Counted from the stretch's first letter, positions 1 through 8,962 are shown. The stretch is 24,281 nt of DNA from JAYSRU01 sp043720875 (GCA_043720875.1 JAYSRU010000244.1:1-24281), one strand, 5' to 3'. A program made the numbers and translations. Notes: generated from the letters alone by a model not told the origin.

Positions 1-84
1 CCAAGTCTGATGGCTGGACTTTACTATTTGACTGTTGAAAAAAGTAACGGCGAGATTCAGAGAATAGTTATCGAAAAATTATAA
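1..84 (+). CDS. C-terminal end of a T9SS-sorted secreted protein (partial)
   Basis: Frame 1 is open from the window edge to a TAA at 82-84 and encodes 27 residues. They contain PSLMAGLYYLTVEKSNG and end QRIVIEKL. This matches the last strands of the type A Por secretion tail: a turn of the form L..AGLYYL.V, then a short basic strand at the extreme C terminus. By family knowledge such a tail directs an exported protein through the type IX secretion system, where it is removed at the cell surface. The rest of the gene lies outside the window, so the enzymatic or adhesive part is unknown. It is convergent with the recQ-family gene ending at 137, and I see no clear terminator in the 52 bases between them. 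Confidence 0.7.
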   Translation, partial: PSLMAGLYYLTVEKSNGEIQRIVIEKL

Positions 85-136
85 GTTGTTGCAAATTCCG
101 GATAGGGTTTTTGCTTCAATATTATTTGGAAGGCCC

Positions 137-1942
137 TTAATTGTGTCTCTTGACTTCCGCAATTAGTAGTTTGCCAAATAGCTGAATTTTGTTTTCAGAA
201 AAGCCTTCGATTGATCTAATAGCCTCAATTTCTTTTGGTCGAATTGATGATATTTTTTCCAAAGTTTTATCAGTAAATATTAAGTGGGGCGGTTTGTTTT
301 CGGAAACAGCAATTGATTTTCGGAGTATTTTTAAGCGATTAAATAATATATCATTGTGATCTAATGCTGTAGGCAATAAAACAGGTTGTGCAATTAATTT
401 TGACGCGCCCTTTTTTTCAAAAATTGGCAGGAGTAATTTCTTTTTTTCTGATAGATATTGAGTTCCGTTGCTTGTAATTTTCAGTTTTTGATGATCCCTA
501 TAATCGGTTCTTAATAATCCAACGTTTTTAAGTGCGATTATATAATGTTGCCAAGCTTCCGAGGTGATTTCTTTTCCCACCCCAAAAGTTTTAATCTTGT
601 GGTATTGTTGATGTGTTATTTCTACGGTTTGTCTCCCTTTTAACACGTCTATACATGTATTTATCGTGATGTTTTGATTACATCTAATAAGGGCCGATAA
701 TACTTTTTGGTAAATTATTGTGGCGTTGGTTAAGGTTTGGGATTTACGGCAATTATCACACTTTCCACATTCTTTTTGTGTGTATTCACCAAAATAAGCG
801 AGTAAAAGAATTTTTCTACAGGTGGACGCTTCAGCAAATTGAACCATGCGGTTTAGTTTTTCGAGTTGCGACTCTACTTCAGTTGTTCCTTTTGAAATTA
901 TATCAGATAAGGTATAAACATCACCGTAATTATAATATAAGATTGCTTCTGCTTTCAATCCATCTCGACCAGCTCTGCCAAATTCTTGGTAATAACTTTC
1001 TATATTTTTAGGCAAGCTGTTATGAATAACCCAACGTACATTAGATTTATCAATCCCCATTCCAAAGGCTGTTGTTGCGCAAATGATTGGAACAACATCG
1101 TTAATGAATTCGTCTTGGACTCTTAAGCGATCGCTGTGTTCCATTCCTGCATGATAATATGAAGCATTTATTCCTCGAATCTTCAACTCCTGTGCCATTT
1201 GCTCCGTATCATTTCTAGATAAACAATAAAGTATACCTGAAATAGATATTCCCCTTTCACGAATAAAGCTTTCAATATCATCAAGCTTCTTACGCTTAGA
1301 AATCCCACCTTTTACAGATAGCCAAATATTTGGTCTATCGAAACTTGAAACAAAATGTTTAGGGTTTATTAAACCTAAATGCTCGTCTATATCTTTGAGT
1401 GTTGAAAACTCAGCTGTTGCTGTGAATGCCGCAAATGTTGCAGCGGGAAGCATTTCTCTTAGCTTTTTAATTTGATGATATTCTGGTCTGAAATCATGAC
1501 CCCACATCGAAACACAATGGGCTTCATCTATCGCGACAAGACCTATGTCTAACAAATTCAACCAACTATCAGCCGAGTTAACTATGGCTTCCGGTGAAAT
1601 GTACAATAACCTAAGTTCGTTGTTTGCGGCTTTTTCGATAACCATTGCTCTGTCTGTTTCAGACATAGAACTGTTATAATATTCGGCATTTATTCCATTT
1701 AACTTAAGTCCGTCAACCTGATCCTTCATTAAAGAAATTAGCGGACATATCACTACCGCTAACTTGTTAGATAATAGCGCGGGAATTTGATAACATAGCG
1801 ATTTACCACCACCGGTTGGCATTAAAATAACGACATCCTGACTTGACAATATGGTTTGAATAATTTCCTCTTGTTGTCCTCTAAACGTTGAATACCCGAA
1901 TAATTCACTAAGAATGCCTAATGCTTTTGACTTAATATTCAT
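137..1942 (-). CDS. recQ: RecQ-family ATP-dependent DNA helicase (shorter paralogue)
   Basis: This is a 601-residue superfamily 2 3'-5' DNA helicase, expected to act in recombination repair and at stalled forks. Visible motifs in order: Walker A PTGGGKS (42-48), DEAH (139-142) followed by the RecQ aromatic-rich loop HDFRPEY (149-155), motif III TATAEFS (174-180), motif V GMGIDKS (294-300) and motif VI QEFGRAGRDG (319-328). Four zinc cysteines follow (C375, C392, C395, C398), then an RQC winged-helix region. The C terminus has only a short HRDC-like stretch (about 550-600), shorter than in the neighbouring paralogue. Motif III reads TATAEFS where the neighbour has TATATPK. The ATG at 1942 lies 69 bases after the stop of the longer recQ gene on the same strand, so co-transcription is possible. 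The family call is secure; the specific role of this copy is not known. Confidence 0.93.
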   Translation of the reverse strand: MNIKSKALGILSELFGYSTFRGQQEEIIQTILSSQDVVILMPTGGGKSLCYQIPALLSNKLAVVICPLISLMKDQVDGLKLNGINAEYYNSSMSETDRAMVIEKAANNELRLLYISPEAIVNSADSWLNLLDIGLVAIDEAHCVSMWGHDFRPEYHQIKKLREMLPAATFAAFTATAEFSTLKDIDEHLGLINPKHFVSSFDRPNIWLSVKGGISKRKKLDDIESFIRERGISISGILYCLSRNDTEQMAQELKIRGINASYYHAGMEHSDRLRVQDEFINDVVPIICATTAFGMGIDKSNVRWVIHNSLPKNIESYYQEFGRAGRDGLKAEAILYYNYGDVYTLSDIISKGTTEVESQLEKLNRMVQFAEASTCRKILLLAYFGEYTQKECGKCDNCRKSQTLTNATIIYQKVLSALIRCNQNITINTCIDVLKGRQTVEITHQQYHKIKTFGVGKEITSEAWQHYIIALKNVGLLRTDYRDHQKLKITSNGTQYLSEKKKLLLPIFEKKGASKLIAQPVLLPTALDHNDILFNRLKILRKSIAVSENKPPHLIFTDKTLEKISSIRPKEIEAIRSIEGFSENKIQLFGKLLIAEVKRHN

Positions 1943-2011
1943 AACAAGGTTGACAAATAGAAACGAGTTGTTGGATTAGGGTGAGTAAAAGTGGATTATA
2001 AAATTTGGCTT

Positions 2012-4189
2012 TTAATTAGCCATTTCACTCATAAACTTAATACGCATGAGACGAATTTCTTCTTCCGTATAATCTCCATCCAATTCGTGGTAAGCAATAG
2101 TTAAATCGTCGGTAGCTGCGTCGTTGAAATATTCATATATTTCTTCTTGATTCTCTTTATCTAAGACTTCGTCAATATAATAATTGATATTTACGCGGGT
2201 TCCAGATGAAACTATATGTTCAATCTCTTCAATAACCTCGTTGAATGATTTTCCTTGAGATTTCCCGATGTCTTCTAAAGGTAATCGCTTATCTATGTTT
2301 TGAATTAATTGAACTTTTAATCCTGACTTATTTACCAAAGATTTTACAACCATATCTTGAGGCCGTTCAATGTTGTTTTCCTCAACGTAACGTTGAATTA
2401 AATCTAAGAATGGTTTTCCATAACGTTGTGCTTTTCCTTGACCTACACCAATGATATTAGTTAATTCATCCAAAGTTATTGGATAATGCATACACATTTC
2501 CTTCAACGAAGGCTCTTGGAAAATAACAAATGGTGGGATGTTGTTTTGCTTCGAAATCTTCTTTCTTAGTTCAACGAGCATTTGGTAAAACTCCTCATCA
2601 AAAGCATCTTTACCACCATGGGTTACTATTGAGTCATCTTCATCCAATATATAGTCATGTTCTTTGGCAAATAAAATACTATGCGGATTGGCAATGAATG
2701 CATGACCACGTTCGGTCATTTTGATGATTCCGTAGGTTTCAATATCTTTACTTATCAATCCTGAAACCAAACATTGACGTAAAACGCCGTTCCAATGTTG
2801 TTCATCCTTTTCACTTCCTACGCCAAATCCTTTTAGTTCATTATGTTTGTAGGATTTGATATCAGACGTTAGATTACCAGCTACAAATGCACAAATGTGC
2901 TTTGCTTTCTGTAACTCTTTCAACACGAATACAGCATTTAAAACAGCAAGAGCCTCCTCTTTTCCTTCGTATTTTTCTTTAGGATGCTTACAATTGTCGC
3001 ACATTTCGTTGCACTTGTTTTCATTGTATTCTTCTCCAAAGTAGTGTAAAATAAATTTTCTTCGACAAACAGCAGATTCAGTATATGCAACCATTTCGTT
3101 CAGTAATTGCTTGCCAATCTCTTGTTCAGCAACTGGCTTACCTTGTAAAAACTTCTCTAGTTTTTCTATGTCTTTATAGCTGTAGAATGAAATACATTCT
3201 CCAACGCCACCGTCACGACCACCTCGCCCAGTTTCCTGGTAGTAACTTTCTATAGATTTAGGGATGTCATGATGAATAACGAATCGAACATCTGGTTTAT
3301 CAATACCCATTCCAAATGCTATGGTAGCCACAATTACTTCGGCCTCCTCCATCAAAAACATATCTTGATGTTTTGCCCTGGTATTTGCATCTAAACCTGC
3401 GTGGTATGGTAAAGCATTAATTCCGTTAATTTGCATTAATTCGGCAAGTTCTTCTACTTTTTTACGACTTAAACAATAAACAATACCAGACTTACCTGCA
3501 CGCGATTTTATTATCTTTATTATTTCACGTTCAACATCTCTTTTTGGACGAATCTCATAATACAAATTGTCACGATCAAAGGACGACTTGTAAAGTTTTG
3601 CATCCATCATGTTCAGGTTCTTTTGGATGTCTTGTTGAACTTTAGGTGTAGCAGTAGCGGTTAGTGCAATGATCGGCACATCGGATATCTTTTCAAATAT
3701 TTCTCTTAATCTTCTGTATTCAGGCCTAAAATCATGCCCCCATTCAGAGATACAATGTGCCTCATCAATAGCAAAAAAAGATATAGGTAGGCTTGTTAGA
3801 AAATCTATGTTTTCTTGTTTAGTTAAAGATTCTGGAGCAACATACAGTAACTTTGTCTTTCCAGCAACAAGATCTTCCTTAACATGATTTATTTCGCCTT
3901 TGTTTAATGATGAGTTCAAGAAGTGAGCGACCGACTCGTTATTACTGATGTTTCGAATAGCATCCACTTGATTTTTCATTAATGCAATCAATGGAGAAAC
4001 AATGATTGCAGTTCCTTCAGAAAGTAAAGCAGGTAATTGATAACAAAGTGATTTACCACCTCCTGTAGGCATAATTACAAAAGAATTATTACCATTCAAA
4101 ACGTTTGTTATAATTGCTTCTTGTTCGCCTTTGAATGAATCAAAACCAAAGTATTTTCGAAGCGCTGCATTTATTTCTTGTGAATCCAT
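2012..4189 (-). CDS. recQ: RecQ DNA helicase (full-length form with HRDC domain)
   Basis: This is a 725-residue RecQ helicase. The helicase core has Walker A PTGGGKS (41-47), DEAH (142-145), the HDFRPEYRRL loop, motif III TATATPK, motif V GMGIDKPDVR and motif VI QETGRGGRDG, where a glycine replaces the usual alanine of GRAGRDG. A zinc-binding cysteine set ending in MCDNC follows, then the RQC winged helix with the sequence GFGVG, then an HRDC domain around 530-610 (NNIPPFVIF to GVGQGKAQRYG). About 115 residues after the HRDC are acidic at the end and look like an added helical module. A promoter with good -33/-7 spacing lies upstream at 4234-4264. It is divergent from tatC. This is the better candidate for the canonical genomic RecQ; the downstream paralogue is shorter. 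Confidence 0.95.
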   Translation of the reverse strand: MDSQEINAALRKYFGFDSFKGEQEAIITNVLNGNNSFVIMPTGGGKSLCYQLPALLSEGTAIIVSPLIALMKNQVDAIRNISNNESVAHFLNSSLNKGEINHVKEDLVAGKTKLLYVAPESLTKQENIDFLTSLPISFFAIDEAHCISEWGHDFRPEYRRLREIFEKISDVPIIALTATATPKVQQDIQKNLNMMDAKLYKSSFDRDNLYYEIRPKRDVEREIIKIIKSRAGKSGIVYCLSRKKVEELAELMQINGINALPYHAGLDANTRAKHQDMFLMEEAEVIVATIAFGMGIDKPDVRFVIHHDIPKSIESYYQETGRGGRDGGVGECISFYSYKDIEKLEKFLQGKPVAEQEIGKQLLNEMVAYTESAVCRRKFILHYFGEEYNENKCNEMCDNCKHPKEKYEGKEEALAVLNAVFVLKELQKAKHICAFVAGNLTSDIKSYKHNELKGFGVGSEKDEQHWNGVLRQCLVSGLISKDIETYGIIKMTERGHAFIANPHSILFAKEHDYILDEDDSIVTHGGKDAFDEEFYQMLVELRKKISKQNNIPPFVIFQEPSLKEMCMHYPITLDELTNIIGVGQGKAQRYGKPFLDLIQRYVEENNIERPQDMVVKSLVNKSGLKVQLIQNIDKRLPLEDIGKSQGKSFNEVIEEIEHIVSSGTRVNINYYIDEVLDKENQEEIYEYFNDAATDDLTIAYHELDGDYTEEEIRLMRIKFMSEMAN

Positions 4190-4233
4190 ATATGTTGTAA
4201 GTAGCTAAAACTACATTCCCTTTGTTTGTTAAG

Positions 4234-4264
4234 CGAATATAATAAAAATAAGACGATTTCCAAA
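4234..4264 (-). promoter_or_regulatory. Probable Bacteroidota-type promoter for the recQ pair
   Basis: On the minus strand TTTG (4264-4261) is followed after 19 bases by TATATTCG (4241-4234). This matches the -33 TTTG / -7 TAnnTTTG pattern with one mismatch. Transcription would start about 40 bases upstream of the ATG at 4189. Found by eye, not tested. Confidence 0.5.
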
Positions 4265-4367
4265 ATAATATCGTCCATTGGGTTTTTACGACCGTTAATG
4301 CGTAAAAATTAACTGCTTAATTTTGAAAATAACTCGAATTAATGGATTTCTATTTTGAATCATTACG

Positions 4368-4375
4368 TACATTTG
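4368..4375 (+). promoter_or_regulatory. -7 promoter element upstream of tatC
   Basis: TACATTTG matches TAnnTTTG exactly. I see no convincing TTG at the usual -33 distance. A start site about 5-7 bases downstream would fall at about 4380-4382. That leaves almost no leader for a TTG start at 4383, but a leader of about 20 bases for the ATG at 4401. Confidence 0.5.
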
Positions 4376-4400
4376 TGCCATCTTGGAAGAAGAAAAGAAA

Positions 4401-5183
4401 ATGACGTTTATGGATCATCTTGAGGAATTAAGATGGCGCTTAGTGCGTAGCTCAATCGCTATAGCAACACTTTCTCTTGGCATGTGGTTCGTTAAAGAAT
4501 GGGTCATTGATAACCTTTTTTTAAGAATGTTAAAGGCAGACTTCATAACATTTAAAATCATTTCTAATTTATTTGGAGTTGTCATGAAAGACGCTCCGGC
4601 TACATTGCAGAGTACCCAAATGTCAGGTCAATTCTCATTTGCCATGAGTACCAGTATATTAGGTGGATTGATCTTAGCTTCTCCTTATGTTTTTTATCAG
4701 TTATGGAGGTTTATTAAACCTGGGTTAAAAAAGGCGGAGTTAGACGTTTCTAAAGGCATCGTATTTTACGTGAGTATTTTGTTTTTTTCTGGGATACTCT
4801 TTGGATATTTGATTGTAGCTCCTATGTGTGTTCAGTTCTTTGGTTTCTTTCAAATCTCAACACAAGTTCAAAATAATTTTACAATCGACTCTTACATGAG
4901 TACAATTTTGAGCTCTGTTTTTTATTCAGGTTTATTGTTTTTGTTACCAGTAGTAATTTACTTACTGACTAAAATAGGTGTAGTTACGCCTATGTTTCTT
5001 AAAAAATACAGAAAGCATTCAATCGTTGGTGTGTTGGTGCTTTCAGCTGTTATTACTCCACCAGATGCATTGGCTCAAATTTTAGTTGCTATCCCAATAT
5101 TATTATTGTACGAATTGGGGATTTTTGTATCCGGACGAGTTTACCGCAAAAAGAAAGCAGCGGAAGTGGCTAATAATTTGTAA
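4401..5183 (+). CDS. tatC: Sec-independent protein translocase subunit TatC
   Basis: TatC is the multispanning inner-membrane receptor of the twin-arginine pathway, which exports folded proteins. From the ATG at 4401 the protein has 260 residues, close to the family norm. It opens with the conserved cytoplasmic segment FMDHLEELRWRL, which takes part in signal-peptide recognition. Six hydrophobic spans follow, and the conserved loop SPYVFYQLWRFIKPGL lies before the third. A TTG at 4383 would add six residues. I prefer 4401 because a -7 element at 4368-4375 places transcription start almost on the TTG, and the bases before 4401 are purine-rich. The stop is 9 bases before the DUF5686 gene, so tatC is the first gene of a three-gene envelope operon ending in lptB. 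No tatA or tatB homologue is in the window. Confidence 0.95.
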   Translation: MTFMDHLEELRWRLVRSSIAIATLSLGMWFVKEWVIDNLFLRMLKADFITFKIISNLFGVVMKDAPATLQSTQMSGQFSFAMSTSILGGLILASPYVFYQLWRFIKPGLKKAELDVSKGIVFYVSILFFSGILFGYLIVAPMCVQFFGFFQISTQVQNNFTIDSYMSTILSSVFYSGLLFLLPVVIYLLTKIGVVTPMFLKKYRKHSIVGVLVLSAVITPPDALAQILVAIPILLLYELGIFVSGRVYRKKKAAEVANNL

Positions 5184-5192
5184 ATTTGAGAA

Positions 5193-7655
5193 ATGAAGCA
5201 AATACTTTTACTGCTATTACTTACATCGTCATTCATGACTTTTGGGCAACAAACAGTTGTTTTTGGCCGAATCACGGAAAAATCTACAGGCCTGCCGATC
5301 GAATTAGCAAAAATTCGATACATCAATTCAAAAATTTCTGGAATTCCAGATTCGCTAGGCAATTTTAGAATAGAAACCTACTATGCAACTGATAGTATTC
5401 GTATTTCTGCACCTGAAATGAAAACGGTTACATTCGCTATTAAGAAAGACATGAGTCAGGAGATAAATGTGCAAATGGTAGATTTCGTGCAAGAAATGGA
5501 TGTAGTGGTTATTCGTCCCTCAGATGAGCCGTTGTCTACCATTATTCACAAAAGAATGGTCGCGAATAAGCGGATAAATAACCGTGAAAAATTAGACGCA
5601 TATTCTTATGAAATTTACAACAGATTACAGTTAGATATCAATAATATTGGTGAAAAGTTCGGAGATAAGAAAATATTGAAAAGCTTAGATGTGGTCATGC
5701 AATATCTAGACTCCACAGAAGATGGTGTGACTTTTCTCCCAGCAATGCTTACTGAATCCATCTCTCAATATGATTATCAAAAAAATCCTAAGAAAAAAAG
5801 AGAAATTGTAAGTGCTTCTAGAATTGCTGGAGTAGACAATGCACAGTTTGGCCAGTTTTTAGGTGAAATGTATTTGGATATCAACATGTATGATAATTAC
5901 ATTCCTTTTTTTGGCAAATCATTTATTAGTCCAGCATCTAGTCAAGCCCGTACTTTTTACAAGTTTGTATTAGTTGATTCTATGTTTATTGGGAATAGAT
6001 TTTGTTATCAACTATCGTTCAAGCCGAAAAGAACAGGTGACCTAACGTTTACAGGTAATATGTGGATTCACGATACAACATATGCTATAAAACAAATAAA
6101 TGCTGATATTTCGCCCGGAGCGAACATTAACTACGTTCAAGGGTGGTATATTGAGCAATATTTCGAACAAGTGAAACCTGAAGTTTGGATGCAAGTGAAA
6201 GAGAAAATGATTGTAGATCTAAAAGTTACTGAAAGTACCAAAGTGTATGGTTTTTTTGGAAGAAAAGTATCCACTAGAAAGAATTTCACAATCAATGAAG
6301 CCAAGCCAGCTTCATTTTACCGAACGGATGCAACAGTTGAGATTGAAGAGGGTTCTGATCATCGATCAGATGAATATTGGGCGGAAAAAAGGCATGTTCC
6401 TATGTCTAAACAGGAGGAAGGAATCGAAGATATGATTGATTCTTTGAATGCACTACCCGTTTTTAAGAATATCAAAACACTAACGTATCTTCTGACCACT
6501 GGGTTTTATCAGATAAATAAAATTGAAGTAGGAAATTTATCAAGTTTGATTTCTTACAATAATTTAGAGAATTTGAGAATAGGAGGGGCTATCAGGACAT
6601 CTAATAGGTTTTCGAAACGAATTGAATTTACTGCTAGAATGGCCTATGGTTTTGGAGATGATGCAATTAAATATGGTGGTCAAATTAGGTACAATGCAAC
6701 GCCAAAAAAACGTGGTTTGATTACGGCATATTACAATTACGATATTGAGCAACTCGGAGCAGCGTCAAATCTGGCAACGGTAGGTAACGCCTCAACAACA
6801 TTGTTACGAACTGGTCCGTTAGATAAATTGACTTTCGTTGAGAAATACGGAATCAACATGGAAAAAGATATAAAAAAGGATTTGATCCTTTTTGGTGGAT
6901 ATGAATGGAAAGAGTACAGGGCTTTGGGATTGGCAAATTACATTAAGTATGCCCCGACAACATTAGTATATGATACAATTACAAAATTGCAATCTTCAGA
7001 GTTTACCTTCAGAGCGCGTTGGGGAAAAAATGAAGAGTTTTTAAGTGGAGTCTTTGATAGAAAATCGTTAGGGAGTGTAAAGTTTCCAATTTTGTCTATT
7101 CAAGGTACTTTTGGTGTTAAAGGGATGTTTGGTTCAGACTACAATTATCAGAAGATCGAATTTAATATAGATCATTATCCAACCATTGGAATTCTTGGTA
7201 GACTCTGGTATAACGTAAGTGCTGGCTATGTTTTCGGAAAAGCAGCATACCCTTTCTTGAAAGTACATGAAGGTTCACAATCATTTTATTTGTATTCAAA
7301 TGCGTTCAATAAAATGAACTTTTTTGAGTTTGTATCAGATAAGTATGTTCAAGGCATCGCAGCAATTTATTGGAATGGGTTATTGTTTGATAGAATTCCA
7401 CTCGTCAAAAAGTTGAAATGGAGACTTGTCACCACGACAAAATCTGCTTATGGCGCTATCAGTGATAGGCACTTAAATGAAATGTTGTTGCCACCTTCAA
7501 TCAAGCGATTTGGTAACATACCGTACGTGGAAGTAGCTACTGGAATTGATAATATTTTCAAAGTACTCCGTGTAGACCTTGTTTGGAGATTGACACATTT
7601 AGATCCAGGTGCGAATCCGTTAGGAATTAGAGCAAAAATGGTAATTAATTTTTAA
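5193..7655 (+). CDS. DUF5686 / carboxypeptidase-regulatory-like outer-membrane protein
   Basis: This is an 820-residue exported protein. Residues 1-18 form a signal peptide ending TFGQ. Residues about 20-100 resemble the carboxypeptidase-regulatory-like beta-sandwich found at the N termini of many Bacteroidota outer-membrane receptors (GRITEKSTGLPIELAKI, then DSLGNFRIE). The remainder fits DUF5686: a long segment after the sequence VVVIRPSDEP, then a second half of alternating hydrophobic strands rich in Tyr, Gly and Phe. The terminal residues are MVINF, and a terminal aromatic is the usual outer-membrane barrel signature. The molecular function is unknown. It sits 9 bases after tatC and one base before lptB, so it is probably co-expressed with envelope-assembly functions. 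Any link to lipopolysaccharide export is inference from position only. Confidence 0.85.
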   Translation: MKQILLLLLLTSSFMTFGQQTVVFGRITEKSTGLPIELAKIRYINSKISGIPDSLGNFRIETYYATDSIRISAPEMKTVTFAIKKDMSQEINVQMVDFVQEMDVVVIRPSDEPLSTIIHKRMVANKRINNREKLDAYSYEIYNRLQLDINNIGEKFGDKKILKSLDVVMQYLDSTEDGVTFLPAMLTESISQYDYQKNPKKKREIVSASRIAGVDNAQFGQFLGEMYLDINMYDNYIPFFGKSFISPASSQARTFYKFVLVDSMFIGNRFCYQLSFKPKRTGDLTFTGNMWIHDTTYAIKQINADISPGANINYVQGWYIEQYFEQVKPEVWMQVKEKMIVDLKVTESTKVYGFFGRKVSTRKNFTINEAKPASFYRTDATVEIEEGSDHRSDEYWAEKRHVPMSKQEEGIEDMIDSLNALPVFKNIKTLTYLLTTGFYQINKIEVGNLSSLISYNNLENLRIGGAIRTSNRFSKRIEFTARMAYGFGDDAIKYGGQIRYNATPKKRGLITAYYNYDIEQLGAASNLATVGNASTTLLRTGPLDKLTFVEKYGINMEKDIKKDLILFGGYEWKEYRALGLANYIKYAPTTLVYDTITKLQSSEFTFRARWGKNEEFLSGVFDRKSLGSVKFPILSIQGTFGVKGMFGSDYNYQKIEFNIDHYPTIGILGRLWYNVSAGYVFGKAAYPFLKVHEGSQSFYLYSNAFNKMNFFEFVSDKYVQGIAAIYWNGLLFDRIPLVKKLKWRLVTTTKSAYGAISDRHLNEMLLPPSIKRFGNIPYVEVATGIDNIFKVLRVDLVWRLTHLDPGANPLGIRAKMVINF

Positions 7656-7656
7656 A

Positions 7657-8388
7657 ATGAAATTATACACAACATCAATTCAAAAAACCTACAAAGGTAG
7701 GCAAGTTGTTAAAGGAGTTACGGTTGAGGTGAACCAAGGAGAAATTGTTGGGTTATTGGGTCCAAACGGAGCAGGCAAAACTACTTCCTTTTATATGATT
7801 GTTGGCTTAGTGAAGCCGGATGAAGGTAAAGTTTTTTTGGACGATGTAGAAATCACGAAGTTACCGATGTATAAAAGAGCTCAATTGGGTATCGGTTATT
7901 TGCCTCAAGAGGTTTCAGTATTTCGAAAACTTAGCGTAGAAGATAATATTATGTCTATTCTTGAAATGACAAAATTATCAAAACCTGAAAGGGAAAGTCG
8001 TTTAGAAACTTTACTGAACGAGTTTAGTCTTCAACACGTAAGAAAAACAATGGGAGGAAGATTGTCTGGAGGAGAGAAGCGGCGAACTGAAATTGCAAGA
8101 GCATTAGCCGTTGATCCGAAGTTTGTTTTATTAGATGAACCCTTCGCTGGTGTAGATCCAATTGCCGTTGAAGATATTCAGAGTATTGTTTCTGATTTAC
8201 GAAAACGAAATATTGGTATTCTTATTACCGACCATAATGTGCAAGAAACATTAAGTATTACAGATCGTGCTTATTTATTATTTGAAGGAAGTATTTTGAA
8301 GCAAGGAACTGCAGAGGAATTAGCGGCAGATGAGCAGGTGCGAAAGGTGTATTTAGGTCAAAATTTCGAGTTACGAAAGAAAAAATAG
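7657..8388 (+). CDS. lptB: LPS export ABC transporter ATP-binding protein LptB
   Basis: LptB is the cytoplasmic ATPase that, with LptF and LptG, extracts lipopolysaccharide from the inner membrane and drives it along the Lpt bridge. The 243-residue protein has Walker A GPNGAGKT (35-42), Q-loop Q84 within GYLPQEVSVFRKL, signature LSGGE (136-140), Walker B FVLLDE (156-161) and switch histidine H193 in TDHNVQET. The sequences GYLPQE.S.FRKL and EPFAGVDPIAV are typical of LptB and separate it from amino-acid transporter ATPases. The ATG follows the DUF5686 stop after one base, which suggests translational coupling. lptF, lptG and lptC are not in the window. Confidence 0.95.
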   Translation: MKLYTTSIQKTYKGRQVVKGVTVEVNQGEIVGLLGPNGAGKTTSFYMIVGLVKPDEGKVFLDDVEITKLPMYKRAQLGIGYLPQEVSVFRKLSVEDNIMSILEMTKLSKPERESRLETLLNEFSLQHVRKTMGGRLSGGEKRRTEIARALAVDPKFVLLDEPFAGVDPIAVEDIQSIVSDLRKRNIGILITDHNVQETLSITDRAYLLFEGSILKQGTAEELAADEQVRKVYLGQNFELRKKK

Positions 8389-8454
8389 GTAGTTTGTTCA
8401 TTTGGGGTCTATGATTGAAAATAAAATTTTATATTAGAGCACTAATTTTAGATT

Positions 8455-8904
8455 ATGAAAAAAGTAATACTTAGTATTGTTCTTATAGGTTCGGCACTTA
8501 ATTTTTCAAGTTGTGCTAAAAAATGTGACGCGCCAGCTGATGCTATTTCTGGGCTGATTGTTCCAGATGTAATAATTTATACAACAACCGGGACAGCCGT
8601 AGCTCAAAGTTTTTGCGATGACTCTGGAGATTATGGCGCAGATGCGAAAGTTAGTTTTGATGGTGGCTATACCAAAAAAAGCATCGATTACAATAAATAT
8701 AATTTGATTTGGTTGGATACACGCACAAATTGTGATGTTGGGTTTGACCGAAGTGTAAAGGAAGATTTGGTTGCGGGAACAGTAACGTACACAGTAACGG
8801 TTATTGATGGTTGTGGAAAATGTAATGAGACATATCATTCAATGAACCCTGTGCTTACAACAAAATGGAGTCCAAGTTTAACACCGGTATTTGTGCAATT
8901 GTAA
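8455..8904 (+). CDS. Small cysteine-containing lipoprotein, function unknown
   Basis: The product is a 149-residue predicted lipoprotein that I do not recognise. A short basic N terminus and hydrophobic stretch lead to NFSSC, so Cys20 is a plausible lipidation site. The mature part contains five further cysteines (24, 54, 93, 120, 123), the last two as CGKC, which suggests disulfides or a bound metal. Many threonines and alternating hydrophobic residues suggest a small beta-sandwich. It starts 66 bases after lptB and may have its own promoter, though no TAnnTTTG element was found there. A strong terminator follows at 8917-8962. Confidence 0.65.
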   Translation: MKKVILSIVLIGSALNFSSCAKKCDAPADAISGLIVPDVIIYTTTGTAVAQSFCDDSGDYGADAKVSFDGGYTKKSIDYNKYNLIWLDTRTNCDVGFDRSVKEDLVAGTVTYTVTVIDGCGKCNETYHSMNPVLTTKWSPSLTPVFVQL

Positions 8905-8916
8905 TAACAAACTTAT

Positions 8917-8962
8917 AGACATAAAAAAAAGCCTTGATTATTCGAGGCTTTTTTTTATGTCT
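8917..8962. terminator. Bidirectional intrinsic terminator
   Basis: AGACATAAAAAAAAGCCT (8917-8934) has a perfect 18-base inverted copy at 8945-8962. The stem can extend by three pairs (one of them T-G) to a TTAT loop. The eight-A and eight-T arms give a U-run on either strand, and it lies between two convergent genes. Confidence 0.9.

Noticed and set aside
8506..8838. Antisense open frame of 110 codons over the lipoprotein gene
   Set aside because: It lies wholly within a better-supported gene with a lipobox and has no recognisable protein features.
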